Assembly (NCBI RefSeq): GCF_021404405.1
Contig: NZ_JABFTV010000003.1
Coordinates: 62,001 to 126,000, forward strand
Direction: 5' to 3'
Origin: Billgrantia aerodenitrificans
GTDB taxonomy: Bacteria; Pseudomonadota; Gammaproteobacteria; Pseudomonadales; Halomonadaceae
DNA length: 64,000 nt
The translations under genes and the position numbers were made by a program. The notes below the pieces were generated by a model. That model was given only the letters and a program-made list of their open reading frames with translations. It made no database searches and was not told where the DNA came from. Of the stretch, positions 36,728 through 45,661 are shown piece after piece; the stretch's first letter is position 1; every line of letters begins with the position of its first letter.

Positions 36728-37174
36728 TCAGCCCGCCGGGTGCGGCGGCCAGCCCTGGGTGTCGATGGAATCGGTCCACTCCAGGAAGTCGATCAGCGCC
36801 CGCATCTCTTCGTCGTTGATGTCGTGAGCCGGCATCTGGCGACGGCCGGGGGCGCCGGTGGGCTGGGCGTTCATCCACGCCGTCAGCGCCATGCGGGCAG
36901 CCTCGGGGTTGTCGCGTCCGCCGAAGCGGGTCCAGACGTTGCCGACCTCAGGCGCGAAGTAGGAGCCTTCGCCGAGGATGGTGTGACAGTTGATGCAGTT
37001 GTGCTCTTCCCACACGTGCTTGCCCAGGCGCACGGAGTCCGACATGGGCTGGGTCGAGGTATTGACGATGTAGAAATGGCTGTGAGCCGTCAGTGCGGCA
37101 AACAGCAGGAAAAAGAAGAGCGAGCCGCCGTAAAAGATATTACGGGCCGCCGCCTTGGTGAGGCCTTCGGTCAT
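36728..37174 (-). CDS. norC: Nitric oxide reductase, small subunit (cytochrome c)
   Basis: The 148-residue protein has one N-terminal membrane anchor (IFYGGSLFFFLLFAALTA), then one heme c site CINCH (C60, C63, H64) and a candidate Met ligand in RQMPAHD. It delivers electrons to NorB from the periplasm. It is first gene of norCBQD. A TTGAC-N4-GTCAA box lies 120 bp upstream. Confidence 0.96.
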   Translation of the reverse strand: MTEGLTKAAARNIFYGGSLFFFLLFAALTAHSHFYIVNTSTQPMSDSVRLGKHVWEEHNCINCHTILGEGSYFAPEVGNVWTRFGGRDNPEAARMALTAWMNAQPTGAPGRRQMPAHDINDEEMRALIDFLEWTDSIDTQGWPPHPAG

Positions 37175-37293
37175 GGGCCTTTCCCCCTCGCTGGTGACAC
37201 TTCAGGGACCTGCGACCGAAGTCGGCGAGCCCCACCCCTTAAACAAGCATCTATAATGCATCTTAAGAGTAACGCCACGAGTCAGAGGCGGCA

Positions 37294-37307
37294 TTGACCT
37301 TCGTCAA
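37294..37307. promoter_or_regulatory. DNR/NNR-type box before norC
   Basis: TTGAC-CTTC-GTCAA is a perfect inverted repeat of the DNR/NNR type, 120 bp before the norC start. The two boxes before nirD/nirC have the same half-sites. Confidence 0.85.
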
Positions 37308-37406
37308 ATCGGCGGTGATGAACGGCGCGAGCGGCGAGAGAACGGAGCTTTCAGAGAGCGGTGGAATGTCGCACGGCGGGCCGCTGGGGCCCGCCCGTCA
37401 GTTGTA

Positions 37407-37528
37407 GGTAAACGCACGAGCGGGATGAAGGGCTAGGCGCACGGCGCGCAGGAACCGGAGCCTATGGGGTATAGGTGAGGATTGCGAGCACCGTGCAACA
37501 ACGCCCTTCACCCGCGCAGTCGTTTACC
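37407..37528 (-). repeat. Structured intergenic repeat, family 1, copy B
   Basis: About 122 bases overlapping the stop codon of the CMD-family gene. Stem arms are GGTAAACG (37407-37414) with CGTTTACC (37521-37528) and GCGGG-A-TGAAGGGC with GCCCTTCACCCGC. The apical hairpin CCTAT-GGGGT-ATAGG (37461-37475) lies between the family core sequences. The rest of the 349-base gap 37175-37523 holds the DNR-type box and nothing else that I can support. Confidence 0.85.
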
Positions 37529-37847
37529 GCCGGGTATCGGTGATGTCCTCGATCCAGGTCAGTGCCGCCACCCCCGCCGGCAGCCCCAGGGTGGGAATCG
37601 CCAGCATGGCCACCTGCTTCAAGGCCTCCGGTTCGATGCCTTCGTCCATGGCGCGGCGCATATGGGAATGCACGGCCCCCTCCGAGCCGCCGCCCACCGC
37701 CAGCGCCAGCTTGACCAGGCGCCGCGTGCGGTCATCCAGCGGACCCGCTTCGGCGCACGCCTTGCCCAGCGCAGCATAGGCGCGCCACACCTCGGGATAG
37801 TCGTCGGCCACCTTGCCGGCACCGGAAGGAAGATCTTGATTGGCCAT
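37524..37847 (-). CDS. Carboxymuconolactone decarboxylase (AhpD-like) family protein
   Basis: The 107-residue protein has the CMD-family core LVKLALAVGGGSEGAVHSHM, with Glu and His where AhpD-like proteins also carry a CxxC pair; here the cysteines are missing. A peroxidase-type thiol role is therefore unlikely, and a decarboxylase-like or unknown role remains. The ribosome site is AGG-like, followed by a good ATG. It lies among nor/nir accessory genes. The stop codon is part of repeat copy B. Confidence 0.82.
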   Translation of the reverse strand: MANQDLPSGAGKVADDYPEVWRAYAALGKACAEAGPLDDRTRRLVKLALAVGGGSEGAVHSHMRRAMDEGIEPEALKQVAMLAIPTLGLPAGVAALTWIEDITDTRR

Positions 37848-37923
37848 GTGGTTTTTCCTCGTCTTGTCGTGAATGTCTCGGCAGGCTTCAGTATAGAAGC
37901 CTGCAGCGTCGTAGAAAGCCGTC

Positions 37924-38316
37924 TCAAAGGGGCAGGAAGAACCAGGGGTCCTTGGTCATGGCCGTGCCCATGATGTAAACGAACACCACGATGGCGGCCA
38001 GCGCGGCTAGCCCCCGCGACATCGGCGTGCGCCCGCGCTTGATCGCCACGGTGCCGAGCAGGATGTAGCCGAGCAGGCCCAGCAGCTTGGCGGCCAGCCA
38101 TGGATGGTGCTGCGGCCACATGGAAAGCATCGTCATCAAGGTGAGCCCCAGCAGCAGCAGCAGGGTGTCGTTGATGTGGGGCAGGACCCTCACCCAACGC
38201 CGCTGCAGCAGGGAAGTCTCGCGCACCGACCACCAGGCGCGCACGATGAAGAAGGTGATACTGAGCACCGCGGTGGTCATGTGCAGGTGCTTGATCAGTG
38301 AATAGTACTCGATCAT
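37924..38316 (-). CDS. SirB-family inner membrane protein
   Basis: The 130-residue protein has four hydrophobic helices (MTTAVLSITFFIVRAWW, INDTLLLLLGLTLMTML, LLGLLGYILLGTVAIKRG, AALAAIVVFVYIMGTAM) and the SirB-type opening YYSLIKHLHMTTAVLS with two His. Function of the family is not established, though it often sits near NnrS and heme proteins. It is 58 bp downstream of nnrS, on the same strand. Confidence 0.82.
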   Translation of the reverse strand: MIEYYSLIKHLHMTTAVLSITFFIVRAWWSVRETSLLQRRWVRVLPHINDTLLLLLGLTLMTMLSMWPQHHPWLAAKLLGLLGYILLGTVAIKRGRTPMSRGLAALAAIVVFVYIMGTAMTKDPWFFLPL

Positions 38317-38374
38317 CGACTGGCTCCGTCCTTGCCGGCCTGTTATTGCCTCGGCCTCTATCCCCGCTGACCGT

Positions 38375-39577
38375 CTATCCCCTTTGACCGTCTACGCGGG
38401 CACTCATGAGTGGCAGCGTATAGTGAAACAGGAAGATGAGGTAGGCGATACACCAGAAGATGATGCTCAGATTGTAGGTCCAGTGGGTGATCTGCGGGAA
38501 CATGGCGAGGATCGGCGAGCGCAGCAGAGCCCCGGCGAACATCAGCGCCAGGCCCACGCCGATGCCCGGCAGGGTGCGAATCTCGCGCCCGGTGTGCCCG
38601 AGCGAGACCCGCGCCATCATCGCCAGCATCATCGTCGCAATGCCGCCGATGGCCAGGGCGTGCACGGCTAGCTCGACACGGAAGGCACCCATCAGCGCCA
38701 TGGCCCACATCGTCAGACCGAGCGGTACGAAGGCGTAGCTCAGGTGCAGGCCCCACAGCAGCGGCTCACGCAGGGTGCGATGCCCTTCCCAGCGCACCAG
38801 ACGTATCAGGCTGGCCAGCGCCGCCACCAGCATCACGCTGGCCAGCAGCGCCGGCGGCACGGCGGCACCGAGCAGCGCCGCAAGTTGTAACACCACGATC
38901 GCCAGCATCGAGCCCAGAGTCAGCCTCTCCAGTGCCGGGATCGCCGCCGGCTGCGGCCGTCCCAGCTTGCGCGAGGTGAAGAAGGGAATCACCCGTCCAC
39001 CGAGTAGCACCATCAGCACCGCGATCAGCAGTACGCCGAGATAGCCCCCTTCGCGAATCAGCGCGAACTTGCCCTGGGCCACGCCCAGGTGCATGGCCAG
39101 ATTGGCCCCGGCCAGCAGCAGCAGTACCGGAACGAACATCAGGTTGCGCCACAGTTTCACCGCTACCACCAGGCGCCCCATGACCAGCGCCGCCAGCGGC
39201 AGGAAGGCCACGTCGAGCACGATCAGCAGCCATACCGGCAGCCCCATGGGAAACGCCAGGGTGATGCGGGCCGCCAGCCACAGCGCCACCAGGCCCAGCA
39301 GCGGCGCGCCGCTCAGACTCGGCCGGCCGGTCCAGTTCTGCACCGCGGTGAGCAGGAAGCCCACCACCACGGCGGCACCGAAGCCGAAGATCATCTCGTG
39401 CTGGTGCCACCACATCAGCCCACCGTGGGGGCGCAGCAGGATGTCGCCGTGCCAGAAGGCGAACCACACCACCATGGCCAGCACGCTGAACAGCGACGCC
39501 AGCAGGAAGAAGGGACGAAACGCCAGCCGCGCCAAGGGCAGGCGCGGCTGGTTGGGAGCAGGGGAAGCGGTGTTCAT
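38375..39577 (-). CDS. nnrS: NnrS family heme-copper membrane protein
   Basis: The 400-residue protein with about 12 helices opens with LPLARLAFRPFFLLASLFSV, then WWHQHEMIFGFGAAVVVGFL and ALLRSPILAM near the end, all typical of NnrS. NnrS binds heme and copper and protects cells from nitrosative stress during NO metabolism. An FNR/DNR-type box lies about 65 bp upstream. It is between the nor and nir clusters. Confidence 0.93.
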   Translation of the reverse strand: MNTASPAPNQPRLPLARLAFRPFFLLASLFSVLAMVVWFAFWHGDILLRPHGGLMWWHQHEMIFGFGAAVVVGFLLTAVQNWTGRPSLSGAPLLGLVALWLAARITLAFPMGLPVWLLIVLDVAFLPLAALVMGRLVVAVKLWRNLMFVPVLLLLAGANLAMHLGVAQGKFALIREGGYLGVLLIAVLMVLLGGRVIPFFTSRKLGRPQPAAIPALERLTLGSMLAIVVLQLAALLGAAVPPALLASVMLVAALASLIRLVRWEGHRTLREPLLWGLHLSYAFVPLGLTMWAMALMGAFRVELAVHALAIGGIATMMLAMMARVSLGHTGREIRTLPGIGVGLALMFAGALLRSPILAMFPQITHWTYNLSIIFWCIAYLIFLFHYTLPLMSARVDGQRG

Positions 39578-39640
39578 GGCGGCATACCCGACTTGAATGC
39601 TTGGATGAATCCATTATGGCGATTCGCGTCGGGCGGCTTC

Positions 39641-39654
39641 ATGACGAGTATCAA
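39641..39654. promoter_or_regulatory. FNR/DNR-type box before nnrS
   Basis: ATGAC-GAGT-ATCAA, i.e. TTGAT-ACTC-GTCAT on the other strand, 64 bp before the nnrS start. One base differs from a full RTCAA/TTGAY match. Confidence 0.7.
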
Positions 39655-39691
39655 GAATGCTTCTTTTTAATCGCCACGCAGCCAATGAGCT

Positions 39692-41218
39692 TTAATGACT
39701 TGTTCCCTCTTCGTACTGGGTCTTGTTCCACACATTGTACTTGCCCGAGGGCCGCTTCATCGGCATGCGCCCCAGCTCCTTCAGAGTATTGGCGTCGAGC
39801 CACAGCAGGTAGCCGTCGTCGTCCCACACGCTCAGCAGCAGGGTCTCGCCGCGGCGGTCAAACTCCACGTGGGCGGCGGTCTTGCCCGGCTCGGGGATCA
39901 GCGTCTCGACGATCTCCAGGCTCTGCTTGTCGATCACGTGGATGCGATCGTGGTTGGGACCGAAGAAGACGTCGACCCAGGCGTAGGGCGAGTTCTCGTG
40001 GCTGCGCATGAAGAAGCCGGGGCCGTCGGTCTCGATATGGGTGATCAGCGACCAGTCGGTCATGTCGAACACCGAGACCTGCCCCTTGTCGATGTGCGGC
40101 ATCGCCATCACCCGGCGCCCATCGAGTTCCCAGGTGATGCCGGCGCCCAGGTGCGGCATGCCCTCCAGCGGCAGGTCGGCGACCTTGACCTCCTCGTCCA
40201 TGTCGAACACCTGGCCGCCCTTGCCGCCGCGAGCGGCGCCGACCAGGTAGCGGTACTCCATGTCGAAGAAGAAGTCGTCGAGGTAGTCCGGCGCCTCCAT
40301 GCGGTGCAGGGCGAAGTCGCCGACCAGTGCCTCGTCCCCTTCGGCCCGCTCCTCGGGCCAGCGGATCTCCCACACCTCGGGGATGTCGCGCAGGGCGGCG
40401 ACGAAGCTGTTGCGCGGCGGTGCGGTATAGACGGCGCTGACCCGTGAGGTCTCGCCGTTGAGGCCTTCCACCGGGATGGAGGCGATCAGCTCCAGGTTGC
40501 GCGCATCCAGCAGCACCAGGGTATGCGGCAGGTAGTTGCCAGCCAGCACGTAGTTGCCGTCGGCGGATACCGCGATGTTGCGCATGTTGATGCCGGCACG
40601 CACCTCGGCGGTGACCTCGAGGTTGTAGATGTCGTACTTGGTCACCCAGCCGTCGCGGGAGCCGAAGAACACGTAGCGGCCGTCCGGGGTGTACTTGGGC
40701 CCGCCATGCAGCGCATAACGACTAGGGAAGCGGGTGATGCGCTCGAAGCGGTCGCCGTCGAGCAGACTGACGTGGTGATCGCCGATCTCCACCACGATGA
40801 ACAGGTTCTTGAGATCCTCGACCTCGAACACCGGTTCGTCGGGCAGCGTGCCATAGGCGTGGCTGACCACGTGGCTGGCCAGGATGTCCGCATCGCTCCA
40901 GCTCGGCTCGACCTCCGGCGGCTCGTAGATCCACTCCGCCAGGGCGGCGATCTCGGCCTCGCCGAGCAGCTCACCGTAGGCGGGCATTTGGGTGGCGGCG
41001 CGGCCATCGCGGATCACCTCGACCGCCTCGGCGTGCTTGAGCCGCGAGAGGTTGTCGGGTAGCAGCGCCGGGCCGATGCCGCCGAGGCGGCTCACGCCGT
41101 GGCAGATGGCACAGTGGTGGTTGTAGAGCACGTTGGCGTCGGGCTCGTCGGCCAGCGCCGGAAGGGCGGGAACGGTCAGGCCCAGCAGGCCCCCGATGAA
41201 TAGCCTGGAGAGTTTCAC
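39692..41218 (-). CDS. nirN: NirN, dihydro-heme d1 dehydrogenase (cytochrome cd1-like)
   Basis: The 508-residue periplasmic protein has a signal peptide ending ALADEPDA, a heme c site CAICH (C36, C39, H40) and a C-terminal eight-bladed d1-type propeller. Stretches SRYALHGGPKYTPDGRYVFF, GPGFFMRSHENSPYAWVDVF and the end SGKYNVWNKTQYEEGTSH are NirN-like, not NirS-like. NirN finishes heme d1 by introducing the acrylate double bond. It begins with GTG overlapping the nirE stop. NirS was considered and rejected on these motifs and the last place in the biosynthetic operon. Confidence 0.9.
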   Translation of the reverse strand: MKLSRLFIGGLLGLTVPALPALADEPDANVLYNHHCAICHGVSRLGGIGPALLPDNLSRLKHAEAVEVIRDGRAATQMPAYGELLGEAEIAALAEWIYEPPEVEPSWSDADILASHVVSHAYGTLPDEPVFEVEDLKNLFIVVEIGDHHVSLLDGDRFERITRFPSRYALHGGPKYTPDGRYVFFGSRDGWVTKYDIYNLEVTAEVRAGINMRNIAVSADGNYVLAGNYLPHTLVLLDARNLELIASIPVEGLNGETSRVSAVYTAPPRNSFVAALRDIPEVWEIRWPEERAEGDEALVGDFALHRMEAPDYLDDFFFDMEYRYLVGAARGGKGGQVFDMDEEVKVADLPLEGMPHLGAGITWELDGRRVMAMPHIDKGQVSVFDMTDWSLITHIETDGPGFFMRSHENSPYAWVDVFFGPNHDRIHVIDKQSLEIVETLIPEPGKTAAHVEFDRRGETLLLSVWDDDGYLLWLDANTLKELGRMPMKRPSGKYNVWNKTQYEEGTSH

Positions 41219-42075
41219 AGTGCCAGCCCTCCCACGGTCAGGGTCGGGTCGAGATCGGCATCCGCGCGGGTCAGCCGGGTCATGCCGGGAGCCAGGACGT
41301 CGGCCAGGCGCACCACCTCGCCCACCACGATCAGCGTGGGCGGCCTGAGCGCCTCGCGTTCGATTGTTTCCACCAGATCGCCCAGGGTGGCGAAAACGTT
41401 GCGCTGCCCGGGGGTGGTGCCACGTTCCACCAGCGCCACCGGGTGCTCCGCCGGCAGGCCGTGACGCTGCAGCTCGGTGCTGATCAGCCTGGCGTTGGCC
41501 AGCCCCATGTAGAACACCGCGGTGTGATGGGGCACCGCCAGCGCAGCCCAGTCCAGCGTCAGCTCGCCGTCGGCCTTGGCGTGGCCAGTGACGAAGGTCA
41601 CGCTCTGGGCGTGGTCACGGTGGGTGAGCGGAAAACCGGCGTAGCTGGAACAGCCCGAGGCCGAGGTGATGCCCGGCACCACGCGAAAGCCGATGCCGCA
41701 CTCGACGAGGTACTCGGCCTCCTCGCCGCCGCGGCCGAAGATGTAGGGGTCGCCGCCCTTGAGCCGCAGCACCCGCTTGCCCGCACGAGCCAGCTCGACC
41801 AACAGGGCGTTGGTCTCCTCCTGGGGCAGTGAGTGGTGGCTCGAGGCCTTGCCCACGTAGTAGCGCTGCGCCTCGGGGCGGGCCAGCGCCAGCACTTCCT
41901 CGGATACCAGGCGGTCGAAGACCAGACAGTCGGCCTGCTGCAACAGCGACAGGGCGCGCAGGGTGAGCAGACCGGGGTCGCCGGGGCCGGCGCCGACGAT
42001 GGCGACCTCGCCGGGCGCCAGCGGCGCCTCGTCGAGCTCGAAACCCGGATGTCTCGATTGGCGGTGTGTTGTCAT
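41215..42075 (-). CDS. nirE: Uroporphyrinogen-III C-methyltransferase (heme d1 pathway)
   Basis: The 286-residue SAM-dependent methylase makes precorrin-2, the entry to heme d1. Signatures are VAIVGAGPGDPGLLTLRALS, YVGKASSHHSLPQEETNALL, LRLKGGDPYIFGRGGEE and VTFVTGHAKADGELTLDW. It lies between nirJ and nirN in the nir biosynthetic series, so the name nirE is preferred over cobA. Its stop overlaps the GTG start of nirN. Confidence 0.94.
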   Translation of the reverse strand: MTTHRQSRHPGFELDEAPLAPGEVAIVGAGPGDPGLLTLRALSLLQQADCLVFDRLVSEEVLALARPEAQRYYVGKASSHHSLPQEETNALLVELARAGKRVLRLKGGDPYIFGRGGEEAEYLVECGIGFRVVPGITSASGCSSYAGFPLTHRDHAQSVTFVTGHAKADGELTLDWAALAVPHHTAVFYMGLANARLISTELQRHGLPAEHPVALVERGTTPGQRNVFATLGDLVETIEREALRPPTLIVVGEVVRLADVLAPGMTRLTRADADLDPTLTVGGLAL

Positions 42076-42140
42076 GATCGGCCTCTCCCCGAAGCGTCAA
42101 ACGGTCTTTTTTTCGTGTTCCGATATGGGTGTTCCGAGGC

Positions 42141-43355
42141 CTACAGCTCGACGGCCTGAATCGTGTCGAAGGGGGCGGCCACGCGCCGCTGGCGCTCTTC
42201 TTCCACTCCGATCTCCTCGTTGCTGAGGTAGCAGCCGGGATCCTCCTCCCAGGGGTCGCCGGTCACCTTCCACGCCCGCACCCGAGTGTTGCCGTTGCAG
42301 ATGGCAAGAAAGCGGCACTCGGCGCAGCGCCCCTTGAGCGGCCGCGGACGCTGACGGAAGCCCTGCATCAGCTCGTCCTGGCTGTCGCGCCAGATCTCCG
42401 AGAACGGCCGCTGGCGCACGTTGCCGATGGCGTGGTCCCACCAGAAGGTGTCCGGGTGCACGATGCCCAGGTTGTCGATGTTGGCGATGTACTCCCCCGA
42501 GGCGTTGCCGCCCCAGTGGGTCAGGCGCCGCTCCAGCGCCTCGACCCGGTCGGGAAAGTGCTCGCGAGCCCACATCAGCAGGAAGGGGCCGTCGGCGTCG
42601 TTGTTGCCGGTGACGTACTCGCGCTCGACACCGCGTTCGAGCTCGGCCCGGCAGTGGTCGAACAGCCGGGTCATGGCGTCGCGGGTCATCTGGTACCAGG
42701 CGTCCTGCTTGCGATGACGGTGGCCACGCCCGCCGTAGTTGAGGTGCGAGAGGTAGAACTTGTCGACGTCGTGCTCGTCGATCAGCGCCAGGATGGCGTC
42801 GAGCTGCTCGTAGTTCTGCTGGGTCAGGGTGAAGCGCAGCCCCACCTTGATGCCGTGCTGCTTGCACAGCTTGACCGCATGCATCGACTCGCGGAACGCC
42901 CCCTTGCGCCGACGGAACTCGTCGTGGGTGGCCTCGAGGCCGTCGATGCTGATGCCCACGTAGTCGTAGCCACACTCGGCGATCTGCGCAATATTGCTCT
43001 CGTCGATCAGGGTGCCGTTGGTGGAGAGCCCGGTATAGATGCCGAGCTCCTTGGCACGCCGGGAGATCTCGAAGATGTCGGGCCGCATCAGCGGTTCGCC
43101 GCCGGAGAGGATCAGCGCCGGTACGCGGAAGCGCTTCAAGTCGTCGAGGACGCTGAAGACCTCCTCGGTTGAGAGTTCGCCCTTGAAGTCGACGTCCGCC
43201 GAGACGGTGTAGCAGTGCTTGCAGGTCAGGTTGCAGCGGCGGATCAGGTTCCAGATCACCACCGGGCCGGGGGGCTTGGGCGGCGCGGTGCCGGTTTCCC
43301 TCCCTTGGGGCGAGGGCTCGAGCAGCGATTTGACGTAGCGAGTGACACGGAACAT
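42141..43355 (-). CDS. nirJ: NirJ, radical SAM enzyme of heme d1 synthesis
   Basis: The 404-residue protein has the radical SAM cluster motif CNLTCKHCYT near residue 41 and a C-terminal SPASM/twitch-type Cys region (CAECRFLAICNGNTRVRAWK, then DPGCYLS). It removes propionate side chains and introduces the oxo groups during heme d1 formation. It follows nirH by 28 bp and precedes nirE. Confidence 0.94.
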   Translation of the reverse strand: MFRVTRYVKSLLEPSPQGRETGTAPPKPPGPVVIWNLIRRCNLTCKHCYTVSADVDFKGELSTEEVFSVLDDLKRFRVPALILSGGEPLMRPDIFEISRRAKELGIYTGLSTNGTLIDESNIAQIAECGYDYVGISIDGLEATHDEFRRRKGAFRESMHAVKLCKQHGIKVGLRFTLTQQNYEQLDAILALIDEHDVDKFYLSHLNYGGRGHRHRKQDAWYQMTRDAMTRLFDHCRAELERGVEREYVTGNNDADGPFLLMWAREHFPDRVEALERRLTHWGGNASGEYIANIDNLGIVHPDTFWWDHAIGNVRQRPFSEIWRDSQDELMQGFRQRPRPLKGRCAECRFLAICNGNTRVRAWKVTGDPWEEDPGCYLSNEEIGVEEERQRRVAAPFDTIQAVEL

Positions 43356-43383
43356 GGAAACCTCCTCTGGCGCGGCGCAGGCC

Positions 43384-43932
43384 TCAGCGCGGCGGACCGG
43401 GCCGGCGGGCGAGCCGCAGGCCGGTCTTCTTGAGAATGCGGGAGCTGTACAGGATGCGGTGGTCGCGGCAGGCCTCGCCTAGCATCTCGCGCAGCGCCTC
43501 GGCCTGGCGCTCGACCTCGGCCTGACTCTTGCCGTGCAGCATCACGAACAGGTTGTAGGGCCACTCGGGCAGGTGGCGCGGGCGACGGTAGCAGTGGCTC
43601 ACGCCGGGGATGGCGGCCACTTCGCGCCCCAGGCGCTCGATGTGGGCATCGTCCACGTCCCATACGGTCATGCCGTTGGCCACGTAGCCCAGCCGATAGT
43701 GGTTGGGTACCGCGGCGATGCGGCGGATCACACCGCTCTGCTGCATGCGCTGCATGCGCGCGCGAACCTCTTCGCCGGCGAGACCGAGCGGCCCACCCAC
43801 CGCGCTCCAGGGATCCGGCACCAGCGGCAGGCCGGCTTGGGTGGCCAGCACGATGGCGCGGTCGATGGCGTCGAGGCCGTGTGCGCCGGCGGCTTCGGCC
43901 AGCGGCTCAGACGGGCAGGTGGAGACGGACAT
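43384..43932 (-). CDS. nirH: NirH, siroheme decarboxylase component
   Basis: The 182-residue protein is one of four AsnC/Lrp-like siroheme decarboxylase proteins (NirD, L, G, H) here, which convert siroheme to didecarboxysiroheme. An N-terminal helix-turn-helix-like part (LDAIDRAIVLATQAGLPLVP) is followed by a ferredoxin-like part with GVSHCYRRPRHLPEWPYNLF. The CYRRPR--PEWPYNL stretch, shared with NirL, marks the H/L type. The start at 43932 follows GGAGGAA and overlaps the end of nirG; the open frame continues upstream only as shadow. Confidence 0.9.
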   Translation of the reverse strand: MSVSTCPSEPLAEAAGAHGLDAIDRAIVLATQAGLPLVPDPWSAVGGPLGLAGEEVRARMQRMQQSGVIRRIAAVPNHYRLGYVANGMTVWDVDDAHIERLGREVAAIPGVSHCYRRPRHLPEWPYNLFVMLHGKSQAEVERQAEALREMLGEACRDHRILYSSRILKKTGLRLARRPGPPR

Positions 43933-44386
43933 GGAATTCCTCCTGCTTGGGCATGTTGAACACCGCCAGGCCGGTGGTGGCCTCGATCGCCGCAATGGTC
44001 TCGCCGATACGCTCGGGGGTTTCGGTGGCCAGCACGAACCACATGTTGAGGCGGTGCTCGCGGCGGTAGTTGTGGGCCACCTCGGGAAAGGCATTGACCG
44101 CCGTAGTGACCCGCTCGAAGTCGGCTTCCGGCACTTCCAGCGCCGCCAGGGTCAGGCCGCCGCCCAGGCGCTCGGCGTGGTACATCGGGCCGAAGCGGCT
44201 CAGCACGCCGGCTTCGAGCAGCCGCTCCAGGCGATAGAGCAGCTCGCCTTCGGAGAGGCCGAGCTCGGCGGCCACCGTGGCGTAGGGGCGCTCGACCAGC
44301 GGCAGGCCGTCCTGCAGGCGGTTGACGATGCCCCGGTCGGCAGCGTCGAGTTCTACCGGCTCGGGCCGGTGGCGGTGGGTACTCAT
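43907..44386 (-). CDS. nirG: NirG, siroheme decarboxylase component
   Basis: The 159-residue AsnC-like protein starts [20 protein letters not shown], with [20 protein letters not shown] in the ferredoxin-like half, the NYRREH---WFV pattern shared with NirD. It should act in the siroheme decarboxylase with NirD, L and H. The ATG at 44386 overlaps the nirL stop as ATGA. The open frame extends 90 codons upstream but that part shadows nirL. Confidence 0.9.
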   Translation of the reverse strand: MSTHRHRPEPVELDAADRGIVNRLQDGLPLVERPYATVAAELGLSEGELLYRLERLLEAGVLSRFGPMYHAERLGGGLTLAALEVPEADFERVTTAVNAFPEVAHNYRREHRLNMWFVLATETPERIGETIAAIEATTGLAVFNMPKQEEFHVRLHLPV

Positions 44387-44922
44387 GGCTGCTTCTCCCG
44401 GGTGTAGCGCCCGCCGCACTGCTTGTAGGCCTTGAGGCTGAACAGCACGCGGCGGGGAACATCCTGCAGGTCGTGACGCTCGACGATACCATCGAGCGCT
44501 GCCAGCACCCGCTCGCGGCGGGCGCCGTGGATCATGCAGAACAGGTTGTAGGGCCAGGCGGGCAGGCGCCGCGGGCGGCGATAACAGAGCGTCACGGCGG
44601 GCTCCGCGGCCAGTTGACGCCCCACTTCGGCCACCGCGGCATCGGGCAGGTCCCACACCACCATGGCGTTGGCGCGCATGCCCAGGGCGTGATGCCTCAC
44701 CACCAGCCCCAGGCGCTTGATCAGGCCTTCGCGCTGCCAGCGCTCGACCCAGACCAACACCTCGCTCTCACTCATGCCACACTGCTCGGCCAGCGCCCGC
44801 CAGGGGCGTTCGGTCAGCGGCAGGCCACGTTCCAGCAGCGAACGCAGCCGCTCAGGGCATGCGCTCGCGCGAAAAGCGGTGGCGGTAAATGTGGCTGTGG
44901 CGGTCGAAATCAGGCCGTTCAT
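44383..44922 (-). CDS. nirL: NirL, siroheme decarboxylase component
   Basis: The 179-residue protein has a helix-turn-helix-like N-half ([20 protein letters not shown]) and [20 protein letters not shown] in the C-half, as in NirH. It lies between nirD and nirG with 4-bp overlaps on both sides. D, L, G and H are all separate genes here, unlike genomes in which nirDL is fused. Confidence 0.9.
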   Translation of the reverse strand: MNGLISTATATFTATAFRASACPERLRSLLERGLPLTERPWRALAEQCGMSESEVLVWVERWQREGLIKRLGLVVRHHALGMRANAMVVWDLPDAAVAEVGRQLAAEPAVTLCYRRPRRLPAWPYNLFCMIHGARRERVLAALDGIVERHDLQDVPRRVLFSLKAYKQCGGRYTREKQP

Positions 44923-45392
44923 GGCGTCTCCAGCTCGTCCCAGGGAATCGGAAAGCCGAGGTCGATGTGGTAAGCCGCGACCATCGGCAGGCGCAGCACC
45001 GCATATCCCAACTCCTCTTCCAACGCTTCCAGGCGCGCCTCGAGCTGCAGCTCGTCGGCCGCCGTCATCACGAACCAGAGGTTGAAATCGTGTTCGCGTA
45101 AATAGTTGTGATTGACCCCCGGTGAGCGGTTGATCGCCGCCGCCACCCGGTCGCGCTCGGCCTCGGGCACCGCCACTGCCGCCAGCAGGCTGGCGCCGGC
45201 GCGGGCATGGTCGAACACCGGCCCGACCCGGCTCAGCACCTGATCATGCTGCAAGGCCTGAAGCCGCTCGATCACCTCGGCCTCGCTCGTTCCCAGGCGC
45301 TCGGCCATGGCCGCGAAGGGGCGCTCGCAGAGCGGCAGGTCGCGCTGATAGGCATCGATGAGGCGTCGGTCGAGTGAGTCGAGTGCAGCCAT
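44919..45392 (-). CDS. nirD: NirD, siroheme decarboxylase component
   Basis: The 157-residue AsnC-like protein starts [20 protein letters not shown], with [20 protein letters not shown] in the C-half. It is the first gene of the minus-strand series nirDLGHJEN. The ATG at 45392 was chosen because residues before it (to 45452) do not match the family. The gap to nirC carries two DNR-type boxes. Confidence 0.9.
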   Translation of the reverse strand: MAALDSLDRRLIDAYQRDLPLCERPFAAMAERLGTSEAEVIERLQALQHDQVLSRVGPVFDHARAGASLLAAVAVPEAERDRVAAAINRSPGVNHNYLREHDFNLWFVMTAADELQLEARLEALEEELGYAVLRLPMVAAYHIDLGFPIPWDELETP

Positions 45393-45482
45393 GGGCAGTG
45401 TCCCGGCAGGCCGAAGGAAGCATGATCTTAAGCGGTATCTTACATGCGACATCAGCCCTGAAAGCGGCCATCGACGCTGCCG

Positions 45483-45496
45483 TTGACACAGGTCAA
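45483..45496. promoter_or_regulatory. DNR/FNR-type box, nirD side
   Basis: TTGAC-ACAG-GTCAA, an exact TTGAC inverted repeat, 91 bp before nirD. Confidence 0.85.
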
Positions 45497-45553
45497 AAGA
45501 GGTATTTTCAAAGTATCTTTTTCACGCCCTCGAAGCCGCTACTTGCCGCGGCA

Positions 45554-45567
45554 TTGACGTTCGTCAA
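45554..45567. promoter_or_regulatory. DNR/FNR-type box, nirC side
   Basis: TTGAC-GTTC-GTCAA, an exact TTGAC inverted repeat, 94 bp before nirC. The two boxes are 71 bp apart, so each divergent promoter appears to have its own. Confidence 0.85.
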
Positions 45568-45661
45568 AACAATGGCGTGATCGGAGCGCAACACTGCGTG
45601 AACGCTGCGCCCCGCTGCGGGTGCGGCAAACGCTGACTTTCGCTGCATCGTGAGGCTCCCC

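Noticed and set aside
37524..37847. AhpD-type alkylhydroperoxidase
   Set aside because: The CxxC pair needed for that activity is absent, so only the broader CMD family is called.
39692..41218. Possible cytochrome cd1 nitrite reductase NirS
   Set aside because: C-terminal EEGTSH, HGGPKYTPDGRYVFF and MRSHENSPYAW stretches and the place after nirE fit NirN; NirS would have a longer N-terminal domain.
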